From Flavimobilis marinus (GTDB lineage Bacteria; Actinomycetota; Actinomycetes; Actinomycetales; Cellulomonadaceae): DNA of 64,000 bases. Of this stretch, positions 26,476 to 37,424 are shown piece by piece (the first letter of the stretch is position 1; each line of letters starts with the position of its first letter). The notes below the pieces were generated by a model. The model did no database searches. It was not told the DNA's origin and saw nothing but the letters and a program-made list of their open reading frames with translations. The DNA lies in the NCBI RefSeq assembly GCF_900113055.1, contig NZ_FONZ01000003.1, positions 310,001 to 374,000 on the forward strand, given 5' to 3'. The position numbers and the translations under genes were made by a program.

Positions 26476-26943
26476 CTACTCGTCCTCTGCGGGGCGCGCC
26501 TCGTGGCCGGGACGCCCGTGGGTGCGGTTGCGCTCCTTGAGCTGCGCCTCGTACACGTGCCGCCGGCCCTCCATGAGCTCCTCGCGCACCGTGCGCTCCA
26601 TGGTGCGGAACGGCTCCCAGTAGTGGTCGTCGTAGTCCTCGACGATCTGGAACGTCCACCGCCGCTGCAGCACGTTGCGCCCGAACAGGTCCTCGCGCAG
26701 CCGCCCCGCGAGCTCGCCGTGCCCGGCATCCTCGAGGGCGTCGATCGCGTCGCGCAGGTCGTTGTCAGCGCGGCCCGTCATCCGGTGGAAGCCGTAGAGC
26801 ATCCCACGGGCCTGTTCGACGACCTCGAGCGCGGCAGTGAGCTGCCCGACCGCCTCGACGGTCGCGTCGTCGACGCCGTCGGGGACCTGGTGGGCGACGT
26901 CCGGTCCGTCGAGGGAGCGCCGGGATCTGCGTGCCTGTGCCAT
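26476..26943 (-). CDS. Conserved actinobacterial hypothetical protein
   Basis: A 155-residue acidic, helix-rich cytoplasmic protein with no recognised domain. Segments that look constrained: TVEAVGQLTAALEVVEQARGMLYGFHRMTGRADNDL, GHGELAGRLREDLFGRNVLQRRWTFQIVEDYDDHYWEPF and RHVYEAQLKERNRTHGRPGHEA. The last is reminiscent of C-terminal tails of small actinobacterial proteins of unknown role. Good codon bias and a clear start support it as a real gene. It lies between the S66 gene (20 bp) and tadC. Confidence 0.7.
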   Translation of the reverse strand: MAQARRSRRSLDGPDVAHQVPDGVDDATVEAVGQLTAALEVVEQARGMLYGFHRMTGRADNDLRDAIDALEDAGHGELAGRLREDLFGRNVLQRRWTFQIVEDYDDHYWEPFRTMERTVREELMEGRRHVYEAQLKERNRTHGRPGHEARPAEDE

Positions 26944-26989
26944 GACATCGATACAACGACGCCACGCGCGGCCCAGCAACCGGAACCGC

Positions 26990-27562
26990 TCACCCGAGCA
27001 GCCCGACGCCGAGCGACAGCAGCACCGGGACGAGCCCGACCAGCACGAACGCGGGCAGCAGGCACAGCCCGAGCGGCAGCACGAGCTGGACGCCGAGCCG
27101 CTGCGCAGCGACCTTGGCCCGTGCGGCAGCGCCGCGCCGCAGCCGGGACCCCGCCGAAGCGAGCGCACCCGACGGCGCCGCGCCCGACGTCCAGGCGTCC
27201 CGGAGCGCGTCCGCGACGACGCGGCCACGCACGCCCTCCCAGGCCGCCTCCCAGGTGGCGCCGAGGACCAGCGCACCACCGACCCGCTCGAGCGTGGGAT
27301 CCCCGACGGCGCGGCCGACGACCTGCAGCGCCCGGGGGAGCGCAGCACCGGCCTGGGTCGCGGCCCCGAGCAGCGCGAGCACGACGACGACCGGCACCTC
27401 CGGGGCGACGCTGACCCGCCCGCCCGGGCGCTGCCGCTCGCCCTGAGGCTTTCGCGGGTCCGCGCGTCTGCGCGCCACGAGCCCGCGCGCCCCCCCGCCG
27501 ACGCCCCACGCGACGAGGCCGACGACGATCCCGCTCGCCCACGCCACCCCCTCACCGCCCAC
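26990..27562 (-). CDS. TadC-like type II secretion F-family membrane protein
   Basis: A 190-residue inner-membrane platform protein of the tad system. It has an N-terminal hydrophobic helix (WASGIVVGLVAWGVGGGARGLVA), a basic linker and the T2SSF helical domain (PEVPVVVVLALLGAATQAGAALPRALQVVG ... DALRDAWTSGAAPSGALASAGSRLRR). A pair of C-terminal membrane helices follows, with LGVQLVLPLGLCLLPAFVLVGLVPVLLSL. The GTG start (27562) lies within the end of tadB by 11 bp; a second GTG at 27547 is an alternative. Rv3657c/Rv3658c-like order. Confidence 0.8.
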   Translation of the reverse strand: MGGEGVAWASGIVVGLVAWGVGGGARGLVARRRADPRKPQGERQRPGGRVSVAPEVPVVVVLALLGAATQAGAALPRALQVVGRAVGDPTLERVGGALVLGATWEAAWEGVRGRVVADALRDAWTSGAAPSGALASAGSRLRRGAAARAKVAAQRLGVQLVLPLGLCLLPAFVLVGLVPVLLSLGVGLLG

Positions 27563-28244
27563 GGCCGTCCCGCTCCCCCGCCGCCCGCGCGACCAGCCGA
27601 CGCGTCCACGCCCGCCCGGCGACCATGAGCACCAGCCCGGCGACCAGGCTCGTCGCCCCGAGCCCGCCGCCCACGACCACGCCCGGCAGGTCCACGCCGA
27701 GCAGCGTGCCGACGACGAGGCCCCCGACCGGCAACCACCCGAGCAGCCGAGCCGTCGCCCGGGGCCCGGCGAGGGCCCCCTCCCGGGCTGCGCGCTCCTC
27801 CTCGGCGACGACGACGGCGCTCCCCACGGCGTCGAGCACCGGCGCCAGCGACGCCCCCACCTCGGCGGCGACCGCGCAGGCCGCGACGACCCCGGCGGCC
27901 TGCCGGCGCAGTCCGGCGTCGTGCCCTCGGCGTCGGCGCGACGTTCCCGCGACGGCGTCGACGAGCGCGTCCGCATCGGGTACCCCGCGATGGTCAGCAG
28001 GGACTCGCACCGCGGTCCACCAGGCCTGCGCCGGCGCGGTCCCGGAGCGCAGCAGCGCCGCCACGGCCGTCGTGACCGTCTCGAGGGTGCGCTCGCCGTC
28101 GTCGGACTGCGGCCGGGCTCGACGCAACGGTGCCAAGAGCCCCCCGCGCCCCGTTCGCTCCACGAGCACACTCGTGCGCCCCAGGGCCGCTCCGGAACCA
28201 ACCAGGACCGCGAGCCCGACGAGCACCCCGACCCCGGCGCTCAC
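27552..28244 (-). CDS. TadB-like type II secretion F-family membrane protein
   Basis: A 230-residue platform protein. An N-terminal helix (GVGVLVGLAVLVGSGAAL) is followed by a cytoplasmic segment and the F-domain helices (ETVTTAVAALLRSGTAPAQAWWTAV; AAEVGASLAPVLDAVGSAVVVAEEERAAREGALAGPRATARLLGWLP), ending in two membrane helices. The GTG start overlaps the tadA stop as GTGA, so ATPase and platform are co-translated. It works with TadC to assemble the pilus. Confidence 0.83.
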   Translation of the reverse strand: MSAGVGVLVGLAVLVGSGAALGRTSVLVERTGRGGLLAPLRRARPQSDDGERTLETVTTAVAALLRSGTAPAQAWWTAVRVPADHRGVPDADALVDAVAGTSRRRRGHDAGLRRQAAGVVAACAVAAEVGASLAPVLDAVGSAVVVAEEERAAREGALAGPRATARLLGWLPVGGLVVGTLLGVDLPGVVVGGGLGATSLVAGLVLMVAGRAWTRRLVARAAGERDGRGR

Positions 28245-29398
28245 CGGCCGATCCCGATGCGCCCGGCCAGCTCGCCCCACCGGGTAGTGACGGTCGGCTC
28301 AGCCCCGGGACGCCACTGCAGCGCCGGCTCGACCCGTAGGCCGCCGTCAGGGCCGCGGTCGACGACCGCCACGTCGCTCACGAACCGCCGACCGGCGACC
28401 CGTCGCAGGTGCAGCACGGCGTCCAGGGCGCTGGCGGCCTGCGTGGCCATCGAGGCCGAGGTCATGCCCGCCAGGCCCGCGAGAGCGTCGAGGCGGGCGG
28501 GCACGTCGGCGGGCGCGTTCGCGTGCAGGGTCGCCCAGCCGCCGTCGTGCCCGGTGTTGAGCGCCATGAGCATCTCGCGGACCTCCGCCCCGCGGCACTC
28601 GCCCAGCACGATCCGGTCCGGTCGCATCCGTAGGGACGTCCGCACCAGGTCCGCGAGCTCCACGCGCCCGGCCCCCTCGACGTTCGCCCGGCGGGCCGCG
28701 AGGCTCACGACGTGCGGGTGCGTAGGGGCGAGCTCGCGCGCCTCCTCGATGCACACCACTCGCTCCCCGGCGGGGACGAGGCCGAGCATCGCGCCGAGCA
28801 GCGTCGTCTTGCCCGTCCCGGTGGCGCCGGTGACCAGGACGTTGGCGCGCGCCGCGACGAGCGCACGCAGCACGGGATCCCAGGACGGCGGCACGCCCCC
28901 GCCGGCCCGCAGATCCTCCAGGCGCAGTGTCCCCGTGCGCAGCACTCGCAGCGAGATCAGCGCCCCGCGCTCGCAGACGGGCGGCACGACCGCGTGCAGC
29001 CGCGTGCCGTCGGGCAGCCGCGCGTCGACCATGGGGCTAGCGTCGTCCAGGCGCTGGCCTCCGGCGGCGGCCAGGCGGACGGCGAGCTCGCGCACCTGCG
29101 CGTCGGTCCCGAGGTCGACGTCGGCCCGGACCAGACCGCCACCTCGGTCCACCCAGACGTCGCGCGGCCCGTTGACCAGCACGTCCGTCGTCGCCGGGTC
29201 GTCGAGCAGCCCCTGCAGGGGCCCCGCGCCGAAGAGCTCGGCGCTCGCGGCGCGCACCGCCCGGTCGAGGGCGAGACCCCCGAGCACGACGCCGCGGGAG
29301 TGCAGCACGGCGCGCACGTGCTCCGCGAGCGCCACGTCGGGGGCGAGGCCGACGCGGCGGCGCACGTCCGGCAGCAGACCTGCCAGCTCATCGACCAC
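28241..29398 (-). CDS. tadA: TadA/CpaF-type secretion ATPase
   Basis: A 385-residue type II/IV secretion system ATPase that powers pilus assembly in the cytoplasm. Motifs: N-terminal domain with GAGPLQGLLDDPATTDVLVNGPRDVWVDRGGGL; Walker A GATGTGKTTLL; Asp/Glu box VVCIEEARELAPTHPHVV; Walker B-like RPDRIVLGECRGAE; His box GHDGGWATLHANAP. The GTG start is at 29398, 11 bp inside the end of the CpaE-like gene. This is Rv3659c-like. No TadZ, secretin or prepilin peptidase genes are present, as expected for a single-membrane actinobacterial tad set. Confidence 0.93.
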   Translation of the reverse strand: MVDELAGLLPDVRRRVGLAPDVALAEHVRAVLHSRGVVLGGLALDRAVRAASAELFGAGPLQGLLDDPATTDVLVNGPRDVWVDRGGGLVRADVDLGTDAQVRELAVRLAAAGGQRLDDASPMVDARLPDGTRLHAVVPPVCERGALISLRVLRTGTLRLEDLRAGGGVPPSWDPVLRALVAARANVLVTGATGTGKTTLLGAMLGLVPAGERVVCIEEARELAPTHPHVVSLAARRANVEGAGRVELADLVRTSLRMRPDRIVLGECRGAEVREMLMALNTGHDGGWATLHANAPADVPARLDALAGLAGMTSASMATQAASALDAVLHLRRVAGRRFVSDVAVVDRGPDGGLRVEPALQWRPGAEPTVTTRWGELAGRIGIGR

Positions 29399-30065
29399 CG
29401 CGCACCTGCTCCCCCAGGACCTTCGCGGCGCGGTCGAGCCGTCGCCCGCAGGGCCCCGCGCCGTGCGTCACGGCCCCGGGCAGCGTCCGGTCCGGGCGCA
29501 GCTCGTGGGCGACCGGCAGCCCCAACGCCCGGCCGACCGTCCCGGCGTCGAGCGCTCCCCCCGTGCGCACCACGAGCCTCGGGACGCGCCCCGGCCCCAG
29601 GCGCCCAAGGAGTGCGCTCGCACCCGCCACCGCGGGCACGTCCCCCGTGGCGAGGAGCACGACGTCGTCACACCGGGCCGCCACGTCCGTCCAGTCGCGC
29701 AGTCGCGCTAGGTCCAGGACGACGTCGGCGTGGTCGGCGAGCGACGCGACGACGTCCCGGACCACCTCGCCCTCGGGCGCGGCCGGGCGCCGCCGGTCCG
29801 CGCTCAGCACGCGCACCTGACCCCAGAGCGGGAGCAGCTCGAGGACCTCGGCTCCCGGCACGATGCCTCGGGCCAGTCGCAGGTCGGGCCACCGCGGCCC
29901 CGGCACATCCTCGACGCCCAGCAGGACGTCCAGACCTCCGCCGCCCGCGTCGAGGTCGACCAGTGCGACCGGCCCGCGTCGCGCCCCCGCCCGGGCGAGG
30001 CCCGCGGCGAGCACACTCGTCCCCACGCCGCCGCGCGCCCCGCACACCCCGATCACCCGTCCCAC
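29388..30065 (-). CDS. CpaE-like protein of the helicase/secretion neighbourhood
   Basis: A 225-residue ParA/MinD-type protein that probably places the tad machinery in the cell. The deviant Walker A is degenerate: GARGGVGTS has Arg and Thr where active ParA proteins carry lysines, so ATP hydrolysis may be lost; this is usual in this actinobacterial group (Rv3660c). Walker A' and later strands: ALVDLDAGGGGLDVLLG, VVLDLARLRDW, VVLLATGDVPAV. The start GTG 30065 has GGAGG six bases upstream. The C-terminus (HGAGPCGRRLDRAAKVLGEQVRGGR) ends in a basic helix. First gene of the tadZABC-like operon. Confidence 0.82.
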   Translation of the reverse strand: MGRVIGVCGARGGVGTSVLAAGLARAGARRGPVALVDLDAGGGGLDVLLGVEDVPGPRWPDLRLARGIVPGAEVLELLPLWGQVRVLSADRRRPAAPEGEVVRDVVASLADHADVVLDLARLRDWTDVAARCDDVVLLATGDVPAVAGASALLGRLGPGRVPRLVVRTGGALDAGTVGRALGLPVAHELRPDRTLPGAVTHGAGPCGRRLDRAAKVLGEQVRGGR

Positions 30066-30172
30066 GACCCACCTCCGCAGGCGAGCCTGGCCCGCTCGCT
30101 CCTCGGGCAGGGGCACGACCACCGGTCCTGTGGACGGAGCGGCCCGCCGAGGGTGCTGTGGAGGACGCCGGA

Positions 30173-30631
30173 CTAGCGCGCGAGATCGAGCGCGCGCGCC
30201 CCGCGCAGGCGGTCGACGAGCTCCGGTGCACCGCGCACCGTGGTCGCCGCAGCATCGGGATCGGAGTACGTCTCCCACCGGGCGCCGCGGATGAGGGTGG
30301 GCCACTCCAGGTCGTCGGAGAAGCCGGTAAGCACGACGCCGAGCGCGCGCGCCAGCGCCGGACCGTCAGCCTCGACCTCGGTCACCGCGAGCTGGAACCC
30401 CCACACGACCTCGCTCCGCGGCGCGAGCGCCGCGTCGATCTGCCACCCGTCCGCGCGCCACGGCGCCGTCAGCCGACATGCCGCGTTCGTCTGCTTCCCG
30501 CACCAGAACCCGACCTCGACGCGCTGGACGTCAGGCAGCAGCAGCGCGAGCAGCGCACGCCCCTGGTCAGGGTCGAGCTGCCCGACGTCGCCGCCGGGCG
30601 GTCGGTGCTCGATGCGCAGCAACGCCTCCAT
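30173..30631 (-). CDS. Hypothetical protein (cysteine-containing alpha/beta)
   Basis: A 152-residue soluble protein with no family I recognise. It alternates predicted strands and helices: EALLRIEHRPPGG, QGRALLALLLPDVQRVEVGFWCGKQTNAACRLTAPW, SEVVWGFQLAVTEVEADGPALARALGVVLTGFSDDLEWPTLIRGARWETYSDP. The gene is convergent with nothing and divergent from the HAD gene. Good codon bias and the ATG at 30631 support it. It is separated from the tad operon by 107 bp. Confidence 0.6.
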   Translation of the reverse strand: MEALLRIEHRPPGGDVGQLDPDQGRALLALLLPDVQRVEVGFWCGKQTNAACRLTAPWRADGWQIDAALAPRSEVVWGFQLAVTEVEADGPALARALGVVLTGFSDDLEWPTLIRGARWETYSDPDAAATTVRGAPELVDRLRGARALDLAR

Positions 30632-30682
30632 GACCCGATGCTGCCAGAGCCGTCTCCCGCCCGACGGCATAGGCTCGCTCTT

Positions 30683-31513
30683 GTGACCGAGCCGACCAGC
30701 GACAGGCACCACCAGACCATCCAGCACGCCCCGGCGCACCGACCGGCTGCGGCGTTCTTCGACCTGGACAAGACGATCATCGCGACGTCCTCGACGTCGG
30801 CGTTCTCGCGTCCGTTCTTCGCGGGAGGGCTGATCTCCCGCCGGGCGATGCTGCGCAGCGCGTACGCGCACTTCCTGTTCATGGTGGGCGGCGCCGACGC
30901 CGACCAGACCGAGCGCATGCGTGCCGTGCTGTCGACCCTCGCGGCGGGCTGGGACGTCGAGCAGGTCAGCCAGATCGTCGAAGAGACGCTGCACGACCTC
31001 ATCGACCCCTACGTCTACGCCGAGGCCGTCGACCTGATCGCCCAGCACCACGCCGCGGGGCGCGAGGTCGTGATCGTCTCCGCGTCCGGGCAGGAGGTCG
31101 TCGAGCCGATCGCCGCCGCGCTGGGCGCCGACCACGTGATCGCGACCCGCATGCACGTGGAGGACGGCCGCTACACCGGCGAGATCGACTTCTACGCCTA
31201 CGGCGACAACAAGGCATCGGCGATCGTGCAGCTCGCGACCGTGCACAACTACGACCTCGAGGCCTGCTACGCGTACTCCGACTCGATCACTGACGCCCCG
31301 ATGCTCTCGACCGTCGGCCACGGCTTCGTCGTGAACCCCGACCGCACCCTGCGTCGGCTCGCGCAGGACGAGGGTTGGGGGACGCTGACGTTCTCCCGGC
31401 CGGTCGCCCTGCGCGCGTTCGGTCCGCGGTCGCGGTCCGCCGTCGCGGTGACGGCGACGCTCGCGACCGCGGCCGCCGTCACCTGGTGGGCACTGCGCCG
31501 GCGTCGTCGCTGA
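30683..31513 (+). CDS. HAD-IB (SerB-like) hydrolase with C-terminal membrane anchor
   Basis: A 276-residue HAD phosphatase. The nucleophile pair is Asp27/Asp29 in AAFFDLDKTII. Motif II is VVIVSASGQEVV and motif III/IV is AYGDNKAS and AYSDSITDAPML. The family includes Rv3661, which sits in the same place beside the tad cluster. The C-terminus differs from classic SerB: an Arg/Ser segment, then a hydrophobic helix (AVAVTATLATAAAVTWWAL) and RRRRR, so it is probably anchored to the inner face of the membrane. GTG start at 30683. It overlaps the end of putA by 35 bp. Confidence 0.85.
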   Translation: MTEPTSDRHHQTIQHAPAHRPAAAFFDLDKTIIATSSTSAFSRPFFAGGLISRRAMLRSAYAHFLFMVGGADADQTERMRAVLSTLAAGWDVEQVSQIVEETLHDLIDPYVYAEAVDLIAQHHAAGREVVIVSASGQEVVEPIAAALGADHVIATRMHVEDGRYTGEIDFYAYGDNKASAIVQLATVHNYDLEACYAYSDSITDAPMLSTVGHGFVVNPDRTLRRLAQDEGWGTLTFSRPVALRAFGPRSRSAVAVTATLATAAAVTWWALRRRRR

Positions 31514-34500
31514 CGTGACCGAAGCGGTGCCGGGTGCGTGACACGGCCTGCTCCCGGACCATCGCGAGGAGCTCGCGCCGACCGCTCGCCACCACCGGCT
31601 GATCGAGCACGGTCACCTCACCCACGCGGCTCGCCGCGGCCTCCCGCAGCCCAGACGAACGCCCGACGACGCGGATGCGACCACTGACCCGACCGCGCGC
31701 GACCCGCTGCGCGAACGCGTCGTCGGCCTCGTCCGCGACGCGGCTGACCTCGACGGGCACGCCCGCGGTCCGCGCCGCGGCGAGCACGCGTTCGACCTCC
31801 ACCTGGAGCGCGTCTGCACCCACCCGGACCGTGAGGCCCGGGACCGGCCGGTATCGCAGCACGTTCGCCTCGGCCACGAGCGCGCTCGGGTCGTGCTCGC
31901 GGGAGAGCTCCTCGTCCCACCACGCCGCGTCGCTAGCTTGCGCCCGCGCGAGCCATCCAGCGGCGTCGTCCGTGCGCGCGGGAACCGCTGGCGCGTCCGT
32001 CCACGTGCCGAGCTGGGCGACGTAGTGTGGTCCGCCCGCCTTCGCGCCTGGTCCGACCGTGGAGGCCTTCCAGCCGCCGAAGGGCTGCCGGCGCACGATC
32101 GCCCCGGTGATGTGCCGGTTCACGTAGGCGTTGCCGACGTCGACCCGGTCCAGCCAGTGCGCGATCTCGCCAGCGTCGAGCGAGTGGATGCCGCCCGTGA
32201 GCCCGAACGTCACCTGGTTCTGCAGCGCGATCGCCTCGTCGAGGGTCTCGACGCGCATGACGCCGAGCACGGGCCCGAACACCTCGGTGAGGTGGAAGAA
32301 CGACCCAGGCCGCACACCGAACTTCACGCCGGGCGTCCACAGCAGACCCTCGTCGTCGAGTCGGCGCGGCTGCACGAGCCAGGACTCGCCGTCGTCGAGC
32401 GTGGTCAGGGCGCGCAGCAGCTTGCCCGACGCCGGCTCCGTCAGCGGGCCCATCACGGTCGCCAGGTCCGTGGCGGGGCCGACGGCCAGCGAGGTGACGG
32501 CGTCAGCGAGCTGACGGCGCAGGCGATCAGAACGCCCGGCTGACCCGACGAGGATCAGCAGCGACGCGGCCGAGCACTTCTGCCCCGCGTGCCCGAACGC
32601 CGCGCGCACGACGTCCGCGACCGCGAGGTCGACGTCTGCCGACGGCGTCACGATCAGCGCGTTCTTGCCGCTCGTCTCCGCGAGCACGTCGAGCTCGGGC
32701 CGCCAGCCCGCGAACAGCGCGGCCGTCTCGATCGAGCCGGTGAGCAGCACGCGCGCGACGCCGGGGTGCGTGACCAGGTGCCGCCCCACCTCGCCCTCGG
32801 GCGACAGCAGAACCTGGACGACGTCGCGGGGCAGGCCGTGGTCGTCGAGCGCCCGGTGCACGGCATCCATCGCGACCTGCACGCACCGCGGCGTCGGCGG
32901 GGCGGGCTTGATCAGGACCGGCGAGCCCGCCGCGAGCGCCGCCAGCACCGACCCGGTCGGGATGGCGACGGGGAAGTTCCACGGCGGGGTGACGAGCGTG
33001 ACGCCGTCGGGCACGAACGCCGCGTCCGGGTCGGCCTCGAGGTCGGGGGCGCGCGCCGCGTAGTAGTTCGCGAAGTCGATCGCCTCGCTGACCTCGGGGT
33101 CGACCTCGGGGACGGTCTTGCCGGCCTCGTGCACGGCGGTCGCGACGAGGTCGGCGCGCGCCTCCTCCAGGTGGACCGCGGCGCGCCGCAGCACAGCCGC
33201 GCGCACGTCCACCGGTGTGGCAGCCCAGGTCTCCCGGACGGCCTCGGCGCGCGCGACGGCGGCGTCGACGTCGGCCGTGGTCGTGATGACCGTCGCGGGC
33301 GGGACGGTCGCCGCGAGCCGCTCGGCCGTGCGCGGGCTGACGGCGTCGGCCGCCATCGCGCGTACGGGCGGGAGCGTGGGGTCGGAGTCCTCGGCGTTGG
33401 CGAACTCGCCCGGCTCCAGCTCGTGCACCTCGCGCTCACGGCGTCGCGGCTCGGCGGACACCGTCGCGCTGTGGGCGACCGACGCGCGGAACGCCGCCTC
33501 CTGGCGGTCCATCGCGCTCGCCTGGCTCGTCGCAGAGCCCCCATGCTCGCCGGCCGGGGCGCCCCCCGCGAACATGGCGTGCAAGAAGTTCTGCTCGGCC
33601 GCGTTCTCCTCGAGGCGACGCACCAGGTAGGAGATCGCGACGTCGAAGTCCCGGGCCGCGACCGCCGGGGTGTAGAGCAGCACGCGGCCCACGGTGGCCC
33701 GCACGGCGCGAGCCTGGGCGGGCGCCATGCCCTGCAGCATCTCGATGTCGAGCGCGTCGGCCACGCCCCGGCGCTCCGCGAGCAGGTGCGCGAGCGCGAC
33801 GTGGAACAGGTTGTGGCTCGCGACGCCCACGCGCAGCACGCCCGACGTCGCCGGGTCGAGCGCCCGGTCGACGAGCCGCACGTAGCTCGCGTCGACGCCG
33901 GGCTTGGCCGGGTACGGCGCCTGCTGCCAGCCGTGCACCTCGGCCTCGACGCGCTCCATCGCGAGGTTCGCGCCCTTGACCAGGCGCACCTTGAGCGCCG
34001 CACCGCCCCGCGCGCCGCGCCGCCGGGCGAGGCCGACGAGCCGGTCGAACGCCCCCGCGGAATCCGGCAGGTACGCCTGCAGGACGATGCCCATGGGGAG
34101 GTCCAGCAGGTCGTCCTCCAGGGCGATCCGCTCGAACACCTGGAGGGTGAGCTCGAGGTCGCGGTACTCCTCCATGTCGAGGTTGAGGAAGGTGCCCGAC
34201 GACGCAGCAGCCGCGCGGTACAGCGGCAGCACGCGGTCGACGACGCGGTCGACGCTGCCCGCCAGGTCCCAGGTGGACAGCTGGCTGACGATCGCGGACG
34301 TCTTGAGCGAGACGTAGTCCACGTCGGGGCGCTCGATCAGCGCACGGACGCGCTCAGCGCGCCGCTGCGCCTCGGCCTCCCCGAGGACGGCCTCACCCAG
34401 CAGGTTCACGTTCAGGCCGAAGCCCTCCGCGCGCGTGCGGGCGAGGTGCGCGCCCAGGCCGGGCCCGGCGTCGGCCACCAGGTGCCCGACGAGCTGGCGC

Positions 34501-34841
34501 AGGCGCACCCGCGCGGCTGGTACGACGACGCCGGGCAGCACGGGCGCGAGCCGAGAACCCAGGCCGAGCAGCGCCCGGTCCACAGGACCCAGGAAGCTCC
34601 CGGCAGCCGAGGTCAGGCTCGCCATCGCGGCGAGCTCGTGCGCGGCGACACGCTGGTCGTCGGGCCGGGCGACCCGGTCCACGAACCGCACGGCGAGCTC
34701 GAGGCCCGCCGGGTCGGAGACCAGCGCAGCAAGGCGTCCGGTGGTGCGGCGTTCGCGGGGGGTCTCCCCGTGGGCAGTGGCGTCGAGCCAGGTGCGAGCC
34801 AGGTCGATGGCTTCAGGCACGAGCTCTCCGATGAGCGTCAT
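31479..34841 (-). CDS. putA: Bifunctional proline dehydrogenase / L-glutamate gamma-semialdehyde dehydrogenase
   Basis: Two-step proline catabolic enzyme of about 1120 residues. The N-terminal TIM-barrel PRODH domain (about 1-430) has FGLNVNLLGEAVLGEAEAQRR, VDYVSLKTSAIVSQL, LNLDMEEYRDLELT, LKVRLVKGANLAMERVEA and VASHNLFHVALA (FAD/proline site). The ALDH domain (about 540-990) has TPPWNFPVAIPTG, LTGSIETAALF, the ETSGKNA catalytic Glu and GHAGQKCSAAS with the catalytic Cys. A roughly 100-residue C-terminal extension follows. There is no DNA-binding RHH domain. The start is taken at ATG 34841; three ATGs up to 34862 are in frame and none has a good ribosome site. Confidence 0.95.
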   Translation of the reverse strand: MTLIGELVPEAIDLARTWLDATAHGETPRERRTTGRLAALVSDPAGLELAVRFVDRVARPDDQRVAAHELAAMASLTSAAGSFLGPVDRALLGLGSRLAPVLPGVVVPAARVRLRQLVGHLVADAGPGLGAHLARTRAEGFGLNVNLLGEAVLGEAEAQRRAERVRALIERPDVDYVSLKTSAIVSQLSTWDLAGSVDRVVDRVLPLYRAAAASSGTFLNLDMEEYRDLELTLQVFERIALEDDLLDLPMGIVLQAYLPDSAGAFDRLVGLARRRGARGGAALKVRLVKGANLAMERVEAEVHGWQQAPYPAKPGVDASYVRLVDRALDPATSGVLRVGVASHNLFHVALAHLLAERRGVADALDIEMLQGMAPAQARAVRATVGRVLLYTPAVAARDFDVAISYLVRRLEENAAEQNFLHAMFAGGAPAGEHGGSATSQASAMDRQEAAFRASVAHSATVSAEPRRREREVHELEPGEFANAEDSDPTLPPVRAMAADAVSPRTAERLAATVPPATVITTTADVDAAVARAEAVRETWAATPVDVRAAVLRRAAVHLEEARADLVATAVHEAGKTVPEVDPEVSEAIDFANYYAARAPDLEADPDAAFVPDGVTLVTPPWNFPVAIPTGSVLAALAAGSPVLIKPAPPTPRCVQVAMDAVHRALDDHGLPRDVVQVLLSPEGEVGRHLVTHPGVARVLLTGSIETAALFAGWRPELDVLAETSGKNALIVTPSADVDLAVADVVRAAFGHAGQKCSAASLLILVGSAGRSDRLRRQLADAVTSLAVGPATDLATVMGPLTEPASGKLLRALTTLDDGESWLVQPRRLDDEGLLWTPGVKFGVRPGSFFHLTEVFGPVLGVMRVETLDEAIALQNQVTFGLTGGIHSLDAGEIAHWLDRVDVGNAYVNRHITGAIVRRQPFGGWKASTVGPGAKAGGPHYVAQLGTWTDAPAVPARTDDAAGWLARAQASDAAWWDEELSREHDPSALVAEANVLRYRPVPGLTVRVGADALQVEVERVLAAARTAGVPVEVSRVADEADDAFAQRVARGRVSGRIRVVGRSSGLREAAASRVGEVTVLDQPVVASGRRELLAMVREQAVSRTRHRFGHVSDDAGAVPTR

Positions 34842-34904
34842 GGACCGATCATGCATCATCACGCCGACATCGCCACCAGGCGGGGCAGCGCCCGGGGACC
34901 TGGC

Positions 34905-35309
34905 TCAGACCTCCCGGGAGGACAGCACGCAGAACTCGTTGCCCTCCGGGTCGGCGAGGACGTCCCAGGTGACCTCGTCGGCGTCCTGCCCGACGTCGAC
35001 CCGCGTGGCACCTCGCTCGAGGAGCTCGGCGATCAGGGCGTCACGGTCGTCGGTCAGGTGCGGCGCGAGGTCGATGTGCAGGCGGTTCTTGACGTTCTTG
35101 CCCTCGGGGACCGGGACGAACACGAGACCTGGCGGCACCTGTGCCCAGGGCGTCGCCCGGACGAGCTCCACGGAGGCGTGCGCCGGGACGAGGGTGACCT
35201 CGTCGTCGTCGGCGTAGGCCACCTTCCAGCCGAGCGTCTGCGCCCACCAGTCTGCCTGGGCGGCGACGTCGTGGCAGTCGATCACGGTCGAGTACCAGCG
35301 CAGCGCCAT
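34905..35309 (-). CDS. VOC-family (glyoxalase-like) protein
   Basis: A 134-residue single-chain vicinal-oxygen-chelate protein with two beta-alpha-beta-beta-beta modules. WYSTVIDCHDVAAQADWWAQTLGW starts the first, and RLHIDLAP (metal His) with the WDVLADPEGNEFCVL terminal strand (metal Glu) marks the second. This is the Glyoxalase_6 type often annotated as bleomycin-resistance-like. Substrate unknown. It lies between acs (9 bp gap) and putA on the same strand. Confidence 0.8.
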   Translation of the reverse strand: MALRWYSTVIDCHDVAAQADWWAQTLGWKVAYADDDEVTLVPAHASVELVRATPWAQVPPGLVFVPVPEGKNVKNRLHIDLAPHLTDDRDALIAELLERGATRVDVGQDADEVTWDVLADPEGNEFCVLSSREV

Positions 35310-35318
35310 GGTGCCTCC

Positions 35319-37325
<2,007 letters not shown>

Positions 37326-37424
37326 GGGTGCTCCTCCGGTGCGCATCGACTCTGGTGCGGCCGGGACCTTGGTCCTGGCTTGGCCGCGAGTCTAGCGCCG
37401 CGTGGCGCAGATCACACCGGGGTG

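Noticed and set aside
24099-26943. Genomic island with mobile genes in the tad region
   Set aside because: No integrase, transposase, direct repeats or composition shift is visible; the genes look native in codon use.
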